NCBI GenBank assembly: GCA_017549505.1
Contig: JAFYUS010000030.1
Coordinates: 88,625-152,624 of the forward strand
Source: Bacteroidales bacterium
GTDB lineage: Bacteria; Bacteroidota; Bacteroidia; Bacteroidales; UBA932
DNA length: 64,000 nucleotides
Direction of reading: 5' to 3'
Part shown: positions 35,434 to 44,200 of the stretch, in pieces
Position numbering within the stretch: the stretch's first letter is position 1
How the letters are laid out: each line of letters begins with the position of its first letter
Program-made: the position numbers and the translations under genes
The notes under the pieces: model-generated
What the model was told of the DNA's origin: nothing
The model's input: only the letters and a program-made list of their open reading frames with translations
Databases searched by the model: none

Positions 35434-36336
35434 ATGACAACTACAATTATCTGGACTATTGCAATCCTTACCGTCCTCGGTGCGTTGCTTGCGGTGGTTC
35501 TCTACATCGTGGCTGAAAAGTTCAAGGTAGAGGAAGACCCTAGGATCGATGAGGTCGAAAAGGTTTTGCCTGGTGCTAACTGCGGAGGCTGCGGACAGGC
35601 CGGCTGTCGCGCCTTTGCGCAGTTCTGTGTGGAGTCGTCTCCGAACCTGGACAAATGTTTCTGTCCTGTCGGAGGTAACGACGGTATGCAGAAGGTTGCT
35701 GCCGTACTTGGTGTGGAGGTTGCCGCAAAGGAACCTCAGGTCGCTGTGGTACGCTGCAACGGAACATGTGAGAACCGTCCTCGTACAAACGAGTACGGCG
35801 GATATCAGTCTTGCCGTGTGAAGGCTACTCTCTACAGTGGTGACACAGGCTGTTCTTTCGGATGTCTCGGCTGCGGTGACTGTGTCGCTGCATGTCAGTT
35901 CGGTGCAATCTCCATGGACCCTGCTACAGGTCTTCCTGTCGTGGACGAAGAGAAATGTACTGCCTGTGGAGCCTGTGTGAAGGCTTGCCCTAAGAACATC
36001 ATCGAGCTTCGCAACAAGGGACGCAGGAATATGCGCGTCTTCGTTTCATGCGTGAACAAGGACAAGGGCGCTGTTGCCCGCAAAGCCTGCAAGGCTGCCT
36101 GCATCGGTTGCAGCAAGTGTGCGAAGGTCTGTCCTTTCGAGGCCATCACAGTTGAGAACAACGTGGCTTACATCGACTTCACAAAGTGCAAGCTTTGCAA
36201 GAAGTGTGTTGCCGAGTGTCCTACAGGTGCCATCCACGCAGTCAACTTCCCGGTAGTGAAACCTAAGCCAGAGGCAGCTCCTGCACCGAAACCTGCAGAA
36301 GCTCCCGCAGCAGAAACAGTAAAGAAGGAGGAATAG
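35434..36336 (+). CDS. rnfB: Rnf complex subunit B, polyferredoxin
   Basis: The 300-residue protein has an N-terminal membrane helix, the Fe-S motif CGGCGQAGCRAFAQFC, and then several ferredoxin motifs (CLGCGDCVAACQF, CTACGACVKACP, CIGCSKCAKVCP, CKLCKKCVAECP). It takes electrons from reduced ferredoxin and passes them to the other Rnf subunits, which pump Na+ or H+ while reducing NAD+. The C-terminal tail is rich in Pro, Ala and Glu. It opens the structural part of the operon. Confidence 0.96.
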   Translation: MTTTIIWTIAILTVLGALLAVVLYIVAEKFKVEEDPRIDEVEKVLPGANCGGCGQAGCRAFAQFCVESSPNLDKCFCPVGGNDGMQKVAAVLGVEVAAKEPQVAVVRCNGTCENRPRTNEYGGYQSCRVKATLYSGDTGCSFGCLGCGDCVAACQFGAISMDPATGLPVVDEEKCTACGACVKACPKNIIELRNKGRRNMRVFVSCVNKDKGAVARKACKAACIGCSKCAKVCPFEAITVENNVAYIDFTKCKLCKKCVAECPTGAIHAVNFPVVKPKPEAAPAPKPAEAPAAETVKKEE

Positions 36337-36340
36337 GACT

Positions 36341-37687
36341 ATGATGAAGACATTTTCAATAGGTGGTATCCACCCGAGTGACAGCAAGATCTCGAAAGAC
36401 TGCAAGATCGAGGTCCTTCCTGTTCCTTCGAAGGTATTCATTTCAGTAGCTCAGCACCTTGGTGCCCCTGCGACTCCTGTCGTCAAGGCAGGTGACCAGG
36501 TGAAGGTGGGCCAGATCATTGCAGAGCCGGCAGGATTCATTTCCGCTTATGTACATTCTTCTGTGTCAGGTACCGTAAAGTCTGTAGGACCACGCAAGGA
36601 CCTTGCAGGAAACAATGTGACCCATATCGAGATCGATGTTGAAGGAGACGAGTGGGCAGAAGGTATCGACCTTACAGACACTCTCGTTACAGAGATTCCG
36701 TCAGACAACAAGGCCATCCTTGAGAAGATCAAGATGAATGGTGTAGTAGGTCTCGGTGGTGCGACTTTCCCTGCACATGTGAAGCTCTGCCCGCCTCCGG
36801 GCAAGAAGGCGGACTGCCTTATCCTCAACGGTGCGGAGTGTGAGCCTTATCTTACCTCAGACTACCGCATCATGCTCGAAAGAAGCAAGGAAATCGTAAT
36901 CGGAGCTGCCATCATGAAGCAGGTTCTCGGAGGTTGTCCTGCAGTAATCGGTATCGAGGAGAACAAGCCTGAGGCCATCAAGGCGATGAGCGCAGCTGTT
37001 GCTGAACTTGGTTATCCGGGCATCTCGGTAATGACCCTCAAGAAGAAATATCCACAGGGTGGTGAGAAGCAGCTTATCGATGCTGTGATGGGCCGTCAGG
37101 TGAAGTCCATGGGCCTTCCTATCGATGTGGGAGCTGTAGTTCAGAACGTTGCCACTTCACTCGCAGTATACGAGGCTGTCCAGAAGAACATGCCGCTCAT
37201 CACAAACGTGCTTACCGTGACCGGAGACTGCCTCCCTATGGACAAGCAGCACAACTACAAGTTCCGTATCGGTATGCCGCTCTCATATGTGGCTGAAGTT
37301 GCAGGCGGTGTTCCTAAGGAGGCTGCGAAGATCATCAGCGGCGGTCCGATGATGGGTAAGGCTATCGCCAATCTTGATGCGACTACAGTGAAGGGATCTT
37401 CATCGCTGCTTTATCTGACTGCAGAGCAGACAGTTCGCGGCGTCGAGTCAGCATGTATCCGTTGCGGAAAGTGCGCAGAGGCCTGCCCTATGGGTCTTGA
37501 GCCGTTCCTTCTCCAGAAGTATGCACGCAATAACATGATGGACGAACTCGAAGAGAATGCGGTACAGGATTGTATCGAGTGCGGATGCTGTCTCTACAGC
37601 TGTCCTGCGAACATTCCGCTTCTTGATATCATCCGTCTTGCCAAAGGCGACGTAATCAGAATTATAAGAGGCAGGGGACAAAAGTAA
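36341..37687 (+). CDS. rnfC: Rnf complex subunit C, NADH-side flavoprotein
   Basis: The 448-residue protein has the Rnf-C start (TFSIGGIHPSDSKISKDCKIEVLP), the nucleotide-binding segment VGLGGATFPAHVK and two C-terminal ferredoxin motifs (CIRCGKCAEACPMG and CIECGCCLYSCPANIP). It is the peripheral subunit that exchanges electrons with NAD+. The gene has two in-frame ATGs (36341 and 36344); either may be used. A 117-nt gap with hairpins separates it from rnfD, the longest gap in the operon. Confidence 0.96.
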   Translation: MMKTFSIGGIHPSDSKISKDCKIEVLPVPSKVFISVAQHLGAPATPVVKAGDQVKVGQIIAEPAGFISAYVHSSVSGTVKSVGPRKDLAGNNVTHIEIDVEGDEWAEGIDLTDTLVTEIPSDNKAILEKIKMNGVVGLGGATFPAHVKLCPPPGKKADCLILNGAECEPYLTSDYRIMLERSKEIVIGAAIMKQVLGGCPAVIGIEENKPEAIKAMSAAVAELGYPGISVMTLKKKYPQGGEKQLIDAVMGRQVKSMGLPIDVGAVVQNVATSLAVYEAVQKNMPLITNVLTVTGDCLPMDKQHNYKFRIGMPLSYVAEVAGGVPKEAAKIISGGPMMGKAIANLDATTVKGSSSLLYLTAEQTVRGVESACIRCGKCAEACPMGLEPFLLQKYARNNMMDELEENAVQDCIECGCCLYSCPANIPLLDIIRLAKGDVIRIIRGRGQK

Positions 37688-37700
37688 AAACTTAATCCCT

Positions 37701-37766
37701 CCCACGCCTTCGGCGCGGGCCCCTCCCGTTCACAATGGCCACGGGCGGCCATGGTTTTTACCTTTG
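37701..37766 (+). promoter_or_regulatory. Hairpins and possible internal promoter between rnfC and rnfD
   Basis: The 117-nt gap has a GC-rich hairpin (37701-37719: CCC/GGG and CGCC/GGCG around TTC), a second stem ATGGCC/GGCCAT (37735-37752) and a TACCTTTG at 37759-37766 that fits TAnnTTTG. It may set a different level for rnfDGEA, or be a relic of a palindromic repeat. Confidence 0.45.
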
Positions 37767-37804
37767 CCCCCTGCCACTTAAATTGATAACTAAAAAAAGC
37801 AAAA

Positions 37805-38767
37805 ATGAATAAACTATTGGTTTCACCGTCGCCGCATCTTCATACAAAGACTTCGACAAAGTCTTTGATGCGTGACGTTGTGATCGCTCTGCTTCCTGCA
37901 GTGGTGGTTTCCGTTCTCTGCTACGGCTGGTCGGAACTCCTCGTTCTCGGAGTGAGCGTTGCTTCATGCGTACTGCTGGAGTACCTTATCACAAAATATC
38001 TCCTGAAGGGCACATGCACCATCGGAGACTGGTCTGCAGTCATCACTGGTGTGCTCCTTGCCCTTAACCTTCCTGCATCGACCCCTTGGTGGGTTGTATT
38101 CATCGGTGCTGTAGTAGCTATCGGTGTTGCAAAGATGACTTTCGGAGGACTTGGACAGAACCTCTTCAACCCTGCAATCGTAGGCCGTGTGTTCCTTCTG
38201 ATCTCCTTCCCTACATACATGACAGACTGGACCAAGCCTCAGGGCTTCATCGGCAATTTCGATGCATACACCGGTGCAACTCCTCTTGGAATCGCCAAGG
38301 AAGGCGGTATCGCTGCAATAGAAGGTCTTGACTATATGGACATGCTTTTCGTCAATATCGGAGGTTCTGCAGGTGAGCTTTCTGCGCTCGCTCTTATCGC
38401 CGGATTCATCTACCTCCTTGCGCGCAGGGTCATCCGTCCGTACATCACTCTTTCTATCCTTGCGACAGTCGCTGTATTCTCAGGTATCTTCTGGGCTATC
38501 GATCCTATGACATACACAGACCCTGTGTTCAACCTTCTTACAGGAGGTATGCTTCTCGGTTCGATCTTCATGGCAACCGACTATGTCACTTCTCCTATGA
38601 GCAACTGGGGTGGTGTCGTGTTCGGTATCGGTATCGGTCTGATCACCATGCTTATCCGTTACTTCGGCGCATATCCTGAAGGTATGTCGTTCGCTATCCT
38701 TATCATGAACTCTGTGGTTCCTCTTCTCAACAAGTGGTTCCATGCCAAAAAGTACGGGAGGGCATAA
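37805..38767 (+). CDS. rnfD: Rnf complex subunit D, FMN-binding membrane subunit
   Basis: The 320-residue protein starts with LLVSPSPHLHTKTSTKSLMRDV and has about nine membrane helices. The covalent FMN site is in the loop DAYTGATPLG, with Thr159 as the expected attachment residue. It forms the membrane core that couples electron flow to ion transport together with RnfA, RnfE and RnfG. Length and sequence are typical. Confidence 0.96.
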   Translation: MNKLLVSPSPHLHTKTSTKSLMRDVVIALLPAVVVSVLCYGWSELLVLGVSVASCVLLEYLITKYLLKGTCTIGDWSAVITGVLLALNLPASTPWWVVFIGAVVAIGVAKMTFGGLGQNLFNPAIVGRVFLLISFPTYMTDWTKPQGFIGNFDAYTGATPLGIAKEGGIAAIEGLDYMDMLFVNIGGSAGELSALALIAGFIYLLARRVIRPYITLSILATVAVFSGIFWAIDPMTYTDPVFNLLTGGMLLGSIFMATDYVTSPMSNWGGVVFGIGIGLITMLIRYFGAYPEGMSFAILIMNSVVPLLNKWFHAKKYGRA

Positions 38768-38770
38768 GCT

Positions 38771-39355
38771 ATGGCAGTAAAATCATCATTCAAGAATATG
38801 GTCATATGCCTTTTCGCGATCTGTATCGTGTGCTCTTCGCTTCTTGCAGGTGTTTACGCTCTTACCAAGGAGCCTATCGATGCAGCTGCAAAGGCTAAGA
38901 ACGAGGCTGCCATCAAGGAAGTGCTTCCTCCTTCAGCTGTCGCTATCGAGGAAGAGAGGACAGTGGATTTCGAAGGTGCATCATACTCATACAACCTCGC
39001 TTATGACGAGCAGGGCAATACAGTGGGATGTGCAATCAATGTTGCTCCTGTAGGTTTCGGAGGCCCTATCGCAATCAAGGTGGGCTTCGACGCGAACGGA
39101 GTAATCTGGAATACAAAGGTTCTTTCACAGGCAGAGACTCCTGGTCTCGGTGCAAAATGTACTGAACCTGCTTTTGCAGAGCAGTTCAAGGGCTTCGATC
39201 CTTCTGCAAAGAAACTTGCTGTGAAGAAGGACGGTGGAGATGTAGATGCCATCACAGCATCGACCATCACCTCTCGTGCATACGCTGACGGTCTTGCTCT
39301 TGCAGTAAAGGTGTTCAACGCAATAGGTCAGACTCCTATGCTTCTTAACGAATAA
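38771..39355 (+). CDS. rnfG: Rnf complex subunit G, FMN-binding
   Basis: The 194-residue protein has one N-terminal membrane helix and an exported FMN-binding domain. The motif DAITASTITSR holds the Thr (residue 165) to which FMN is expected to be bound covalently. It starts 3 nt after rnfD. Confidence 0.94.
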   Translation: MAVKSSFKNMVICLFAICIVCSSLLAGVYALTKEPIDAAAKAKNEAAIKEVLPPSAVAIEEERTVDFEGASYSYNLAYDEQGNTVGCAINVAPVGFGGPIAIKVGFDANGVIWNTKVLSQAETPGLGAKCTEPAFAEQFKGFDPSAKKLAVKKDGGDVDAITASTITSRAYADGLALAVKVFNAIGQTPMLLNE

Positions 39356-39369
39356 CGGAGGAACAGAAT

Positions 39370-39960
39370 ATGGGAAAATTTCAACTTATAACTAAAGGCC
39401 TCATCAAGGAGAACCCTACTTTCGTCCTCCTTCTGGGTATGTGTCCTACTTTGGCTACAACCACTTCGGCCATCAACGGTATGAGCATGGGACTTGCCAC
39501 AACATTCGTCCTCATTCTCTCCAACATCGTAATCTCTGCAATCGCTGCATATATTCCTGACAAGGTGCGTATCCCTTCATACATCGTTGTGATCGCGACC
39601 TTCGTGACTGTACTTCAGTTCGTCATGCAGGCATATGTACCTGATGTATACGAGACTCTCGGTCTGTTCATCCCGCTCATCGTTGTGAACTGTATCGTTC
39701 TCGGCCGTGCAGAGGCATTCGCAAACAAGAATTCTGTAGGTGATTCCGCTCTTGACGGTATCGGTATCGGACTTGGCTTCACATGTTCTCTTACTGTTCT
39801 CGGTCTCGTGCGCGAGATTCTCGGAAGCGGTTCTGCATTCGGTTTCAAGTTCATCGAAGGTGACGGTATCCTTGCATTCGTGCTTGCTCCGGGTGCCTTC
39901 CTTGCTCTCGGTTACCTCATCGTGATCTTCAGAAAGTTAACATCTAAAAAGGCTGAGTAA
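39370..39960 (+). CDS. rnfE: Rnf complex subunit E, membrane subunit
   Basis: The 196-residue protein has about six membrane helices and the conserved start KGLIKENPTFVLLLGMCPTLA. It pairs with RnfA in the membrane; the two are related and carry conserved cysteines (GMCPTLA here) that can hold an Fe-S cluster between them. It starts 14 nt after rnfG. Confidence 0.95.
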   Translation: MGKFQLITKGLIKENPTFVLLLGMCPTLATTTSAINGMSMGLATTFVLILSNIVISAIAAYIPDKVRIPSYIVVIATFVTVLQFVMQAYVPDVYETLGLFIPLIVVNCIVLGRAEAFANKNSVGDSALDGIGIGLGFTCSLTVLGLVREILGSGSAFGFKFIEGDGILAFVLAPGAFLALGYLIVIFRKLTSKKAE

Positions 39961-39962
39961 TT

Positions 39963-40562
39963 ATGGAATATATACTTATCATCATTTCAGCGATATTCGT
40001 AAACAATATCCTGCTGTCACAGTTCCTTGGTATATGTCCGTTCCTCGGCGTATCCAACAAGCTCAGCACTGCATCCGGCATGTCCATGGCGGTATGCTTC
40101 GTGATCACGCTTGCAACTGTCGTGACTTATCTGTTGAACTCGCTTCTCGTCAAGTTCGGACTTGAGTTCCTCCAGACCATCTCGTTCATCCTCGTGATCG
40201 CTGCCCTTGTGCAGATGGTGGAGATCGTCCTCAAGAAGATCAGCCCTGCGCTTTATGCATCGCTCGGTATCTTCCTTCCTCTGATCACTACTAACTGCGC
40301 CGTTCTCGGTGTTGCCCTTACAGTGGTACAGAAGTCGTCTCCGTTTGCAGCTGCTGCCAACGGTATGATGAACCTCGGTGAGGCTACCGTGTATGCTTTC
40401 GCTACATCGCTTGGTTTCGGTCTGGCTATGGTGCTCTTTGCTGGTCTTCGTGAGCAGCTTGCGCTTAACAATGTTCCTAAGTCGTTCAAGGGTATTCCTA
40501 TCGCGCTGGTTACTGCGGGTATTTTGGCTATGGCCTTCATGGGATTCTCGGGACTGGTTTAG
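39963..40562 (+). CDS. rnfA: Rnf complex subunit A, membrane subunit
   Basis: The 199-residue protein has about six membrane helices and the start LIIISAIFVNNILLSQFLGICPFLGVSNKL typical of RnfA, with the cysteine that matches the one in RnfE and LITTNCAVLGVAL in the second half. It ends the operon and is followed by a repeat-rich non-coding region. Confidence 0.95.
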   Translation: MEYILIIISAIFVNNILLSQFLGICPFLGVSNKLSTASGMSMAVCFVITLATVVTYLLNSLLVKFGLEFLQTISFILVIAALVQMVEIVLKKISPALYASLGIFLPLITTNCAVLGVALTVVQKSSPFAAAANGMMNLGEATVYAFATSLGFGLAMVLFAGLREQLALNNVPKSFKGIPIALVTAGILAMAFMGFSGLV

Positions 40563-40585
40563 AATTTATATTTCAGCTGGTTAAC

Positions 40586-40682
40586 AAAACGACGGAGTTG
40601 TCTCCGATGACCCCCTGTCCTCTTCGAGGACTGTCCCCCTAGCCGGGGGTGGCATGTCATCTCCGACAATCTCCGTCGTTTT
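40586..40682 (+). repeat. Long imperfect palindrome after rnfA
   Basis: The left arm (40586-40611) starts AAAACGACGGAG and the right arm (40656-40682) ends CTCCGTCGTTTT; the arms are complementary with a few mismatches over about 26 bases, and the centre contains GTCCTC/GAGGAC and CCCCC/GGGGG stems. The right end is a T-run, so it can stop rnf transcription; its size is more like a palindromic intergenic repeat element. Confidence 0.75.
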
Positions 40683-40689
40683 GTTTGTT

Positions 40690-40819
40690 ATATAAAAGGT
40701 TCCAAACCAGACCCTTCGTTGCGCTCGGGGGGGGGGTGGCATGTCTCCTACAATACTACCCTGTCTTTATCGCAATATAAAAGGTTCCAAACCAGACCGC
40801 TCGTTAACGCGGGGGGGGG
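40690..40819 (+). repeat. Direct repeat pair with poly-G tracts
   Basis: A perfect 24-bp repeat (starting ATATAAAAGGTTCC and ending CCAGACC) occurs at 40690-40713 and 40775-40798. Each copy is followed by a TCGTT segment and then by a run of 10 Gs (40727-40736) or 9 Gs (40811-40819). The string GGTGGCATGTC after a G-run occurs at two places in this region (near 40650 and 40737), with a partial copy after the last G-run. Confidence 0.8.
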
Positions 40820-40862
40820 TATGTGGCACCTAAGAGTTTGATAATTAATTGATTAAAGGGTG

Positions 40863-40889
40863 ATGCCTGCTGCATTTTGCAGCAGGCAT
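40863..40889 (+). other. 12-bp hairpin before the small gene at 40949
   Basis: ATGCCTGCTGCA pairs perfectly with TGCAGCAGGCAT around TTT. No T-run follows, so it is more likely an RNA structure in the leader of the next gene than a terminator. Confidence 0.6.
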
Positions 40890-40948
40890 CGGATGCTAAA
40901 CTGCTGAACAATAGCGTTTTAGCTGCCATGCATAATGTGAAGATTAAT

Positions 40949-41149
40949 ATGAGTAAAAGTGCAAAAGAATTGCTGGAGCAGGCGGAAGAGCTGAGGCGGA
41001 ACAACCGTTTCGGCGATGCTATCAATGTTTACAGAGCTGCAGCAGCCGCTCCGGATGCAACTGAAGATATAATCCGCAAAGCCCTTGCATCAGTCGAGCT
41101 GATGCAGGAGATCAACGGCTTCGTAAACGTTGACCTTATGAATCCGTAA
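40949..41149 (+). CDS. Small helical protein of unknown function
   Basis: The 66-residue protein (MSKSAKELLEQAEELRRNNRFGDAINVY...) looks like a pair of tetratricopeptide-type helices followed by a third helix, ending in VNVDLMNP. It has no signal peptide. An in-frame ATG at 40928 would add seven residues. It is monocistronic, between the repeat region and the promoter of the lipoprotein array. The clean amphipathic pattern and the normal codon use support a real gene; I do not recognise a named family. Confidence 0.6.
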   Translation: MSKSAKELLEQAEELRRNNRFGDAINVYRAAAAAPDATEDIIRKALASVELMQEINGFVNVDLMNP

Positions 41150-41164
41150 ACGGCTGGTCAAATC

Positions 41165-41196
41165 TTTGGAAATGACGTAACTAGTTATTAACTTTG
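41165..41196 (+). promoter_or_regulatory. Promoter of the surface-lipoprotein array
   Basis: TTTG (41165-41168), a 20-nt spacer and TAACTTTG (41189-41196) match the Bacteroidota consensus very well. The ATG of the first gene is 34 nt further. It is the best-formed promoter in the window. Confidence 0.8.
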
Positions 41197-41229
41197 TAGG
41201 TAATAGTCTTGTAAACATCCTCGTTCGAT

Positions 41230-44200
41230 ATGCCTGACCTAAAACTTAAATATATCTACAGTCTTATTACATGCCTGTTCGTGCTGTCTGTTTTCTCTTC
41301 ATGCAAAACAGATGAAATAGAGCTCACGGGTAGTATCACGGGGGTAGTAACGGATAGCTATACAAAGGAACCGATAAGGGGCGCTCAGGTAAGAAATCTG
41401 ACAGTTGAGCAGGCATGCCAGACCGGTTCCGATGGAAGTTATACTTTCAGGGATCTTAAGGTCCTTGCCGGTAACAAACATGTCATACAAGTGATGGCAG
41501 ATGGATATGAGACAGACCAAAAATCAATACTGCTGGATACAGGAGACGATAATCGTCTGGATTTCGCACTGAACTCATCCAAGCCCGTTCTTGAATTGAG
41601 CGAGGAGACTTTGGATTTTGAGAAGACCTATACCACCCATACGGTTTCCATTAAGAATGTCGGTCTGGCGGATCTTGAGTGGGAAGCCAATGAAGATATG
41701 GAATGGCTCTCCTGCTCTCCTACAAGTGGTACTGTCAGAAAAGGTGCTCAAGTTTCTTTGGAAATCAAAGTAGATCGTTCTGGTCTCAAGGAAGGTCCTT
41801 ATACGGCAAGTGTCTCAATTTCTTCCAATGGTGGTTCAAAGCAGATAGTGGTCAAAATGCATGTGGAAGGAATGTCTGTTTCGGTGACACCTACTGAGCT
41901 CGATTTCGGAGAAACAGTCACGACTTATTCCCTGAAGCTGGCGAGCAACAAGGAAGTGAAATATTTTCTTGAGCCGTCGAATTCCTGGATCATTCCAAGC
42001 AAGACCGAGGGACTTTTCATCGGTACGGAACATGTGACCGTGGTGGTAGACAGAACAAATGTATCTCCCGGAAAGTATGAAGGATCTCTGACCCTCAGAG
42101 TAGGTGCTGCAATCAAGACGATTCCTGTGAGGATGACTAAGCCGACCAAGCAGGCTCCTCAGGTGGCTTTCTATTCAGTCGGCGATGTGACATATGGAAG
42201 TGCGATGTTCAGCGGTGCTGTTATAAACGTAGGCAGTTCGAAAATCACAAGACATGGCTTCTGTTGGTCAGAGGAAAAGATACCGGATATAAATACCTGG
42301 TTCAAATGTGATTTCGGAGATCTTCAGGAGGCTGGCAACATGCCTTCGTATGAAGCGTCTAATCTGAAGCCAAGTACAAGATACTATGTATGTAGTTATG
42401 CGGAGAACTCAGAGGGACTCTCATATAGTGATGTGGCTGAGTTTACGACCAGGGCTCTTCCATCCGCTCCTGCCATCGAGACAGGAAACATCAGCAAGAT
42501 AACCCACAATTCCGCAACAGTTTCAGGCAATGTCCTGAATATTGGAAATGATACCGGAATTACCGACCATGGCCATGTATGGTCTACATCGCCAGCTCCT
42601 ACAGTCGATAATCTCAAGACTTCATTGGGAAAGAAAAACCAGGCGGGAGTGTTCTCATCGGAACTGAAGGGTCTGTCTCCGAATGTCACATATTATATAC
42701 GTGCATATGCCGTCAACAGCATCGGCATGTCATATGGCGAGGAGAAGACATTCACAACTCTGCCGGACGAAATGAAGATATCGACATCTTCGGTGGAAAG
42801 CATAACCCACAATTGTGCAACTTTGGGAGGACAGATCACCTATGATGGAGGTAATGTAGTGGCTGAAAGGGGAGTCTGCTGGTCGCAGAGCAAGAATCCG
42901 ACAGTTGACGGCAGCCATCAGATGTCCCTTGATCAGGGTGAAAAATTTTCGGTAAGGGTCGAGACATTGGAACCTCTGACTTCATATTATTACAGGGCAT
43001 ATGTTATTGCCGAGACAGGTACGGTGTATTACGGAAACGATGTGTTCTTTACGACAACCCACGAGATATTTGTACCGAAGGCCTCAGCGGTAACGGTGTC
43101 CTCTGTCCAGACCAAGTCAGCGACCGTATCATCCTCTATTGCCGATGACGGAAAAGGAAGTGTTTCTGACAAGGGATTCGTGTACTCGAAATCGATAAAT
43201 CCTACTGTAAACGATTTCAAGGTAAGCTGTGCGACGCAGGGAGAGGACTTCTCTGCGACTTTGACTGACCTCGAGGACAATACGACCTACTACGTAAGGT
43301 CTTATGCGGTCAATGAGGCAGGTACCGGATATGGAGAAGAAACGTTCTTCACGACTTTGGAAATCAAGGTTCCGTCGTTGTCGTCTACAGAAGTATCCTC
43401 TGTGACATACAATTCTGCAACCTTCTCTGCAAATGTGATAGATCTCAATAACGGCTCTCTCAAAGATGCCGGATTCGTGTATTCTTCCGTATCTTCTGAA
43501 CCGGACCTTAATGCATCCAGAATCAGTTGCGGATATTCGGCAATGCTGCTTACCACGACAGCGACATCTCTTACTGCCAATACGAAATACTATGTAAGGG
43601 CGTATGCGACAAACGAGAAGGGAACAGCTTACGGCGAGATACAGACCTTCACTACCAACGAAGCCCCTCAGCCACCTGTTGTAAAGACCGGTGATGTGTC
43701 AGAAATAACATGTGCTTCTGCAGTTGTTGCCGGAGAGATTGTGAAACTGGGCGTGGACGAAGGCGTGACTCAATACGGACATGTCTGGTCCTTGTCGTCA
43801 GCTCCAACTACTTCCGATTTCAAGACCGAAAAGGGAAAGAGCTCTGACACCTCAATCTATAATTCTGCACTCAATGATCTTCTTCCAAACAGGACATACT
43901 ATGTCAGAGCATATGCGGAGAACAAGCTGGGTACAGCTTATGGAAATGAGGTCACATTCACGACCCTTCCGGATGTCATGACCTTGACAACGTCTGCCGC
44001 AAGCGATGTGACCCATAATGCTGCAACTTTGGGAGGAACAGTCACATATTACGGAGGTAATGCGGTAAAGGAATACGGAGTCTGCTGGTCAGAATCTCCT
44101 GACCCGGTGATTACGGGTGCGCATAAGTCTGCTCCTGTAGACGGCGACACTTTCACCGTACGTGCGGAAGGACTCAAGGAAAAGACCGCATACCACTATC

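Larger units (their letters stand above)
40563..40948. other. Repeat-rich intergenic region after the rnf operon
   Basis: No gene is seen. It holds a long imperfect palindrome (40586-40682), a 24-bp perfect direct repeat with 85-nt period (40690-40713, 40775-40798), two poly-G runs (10 and 9 G) and a 12-bp hairpin (40863-40889). Confidence 0.8.

Noticed and set aside
40833-40842. AGAGTTTGAT, the first bases of bacterial 16S rRNA genes
   Set aside because: The match stops after ten bases and no rRNA sequence follows.
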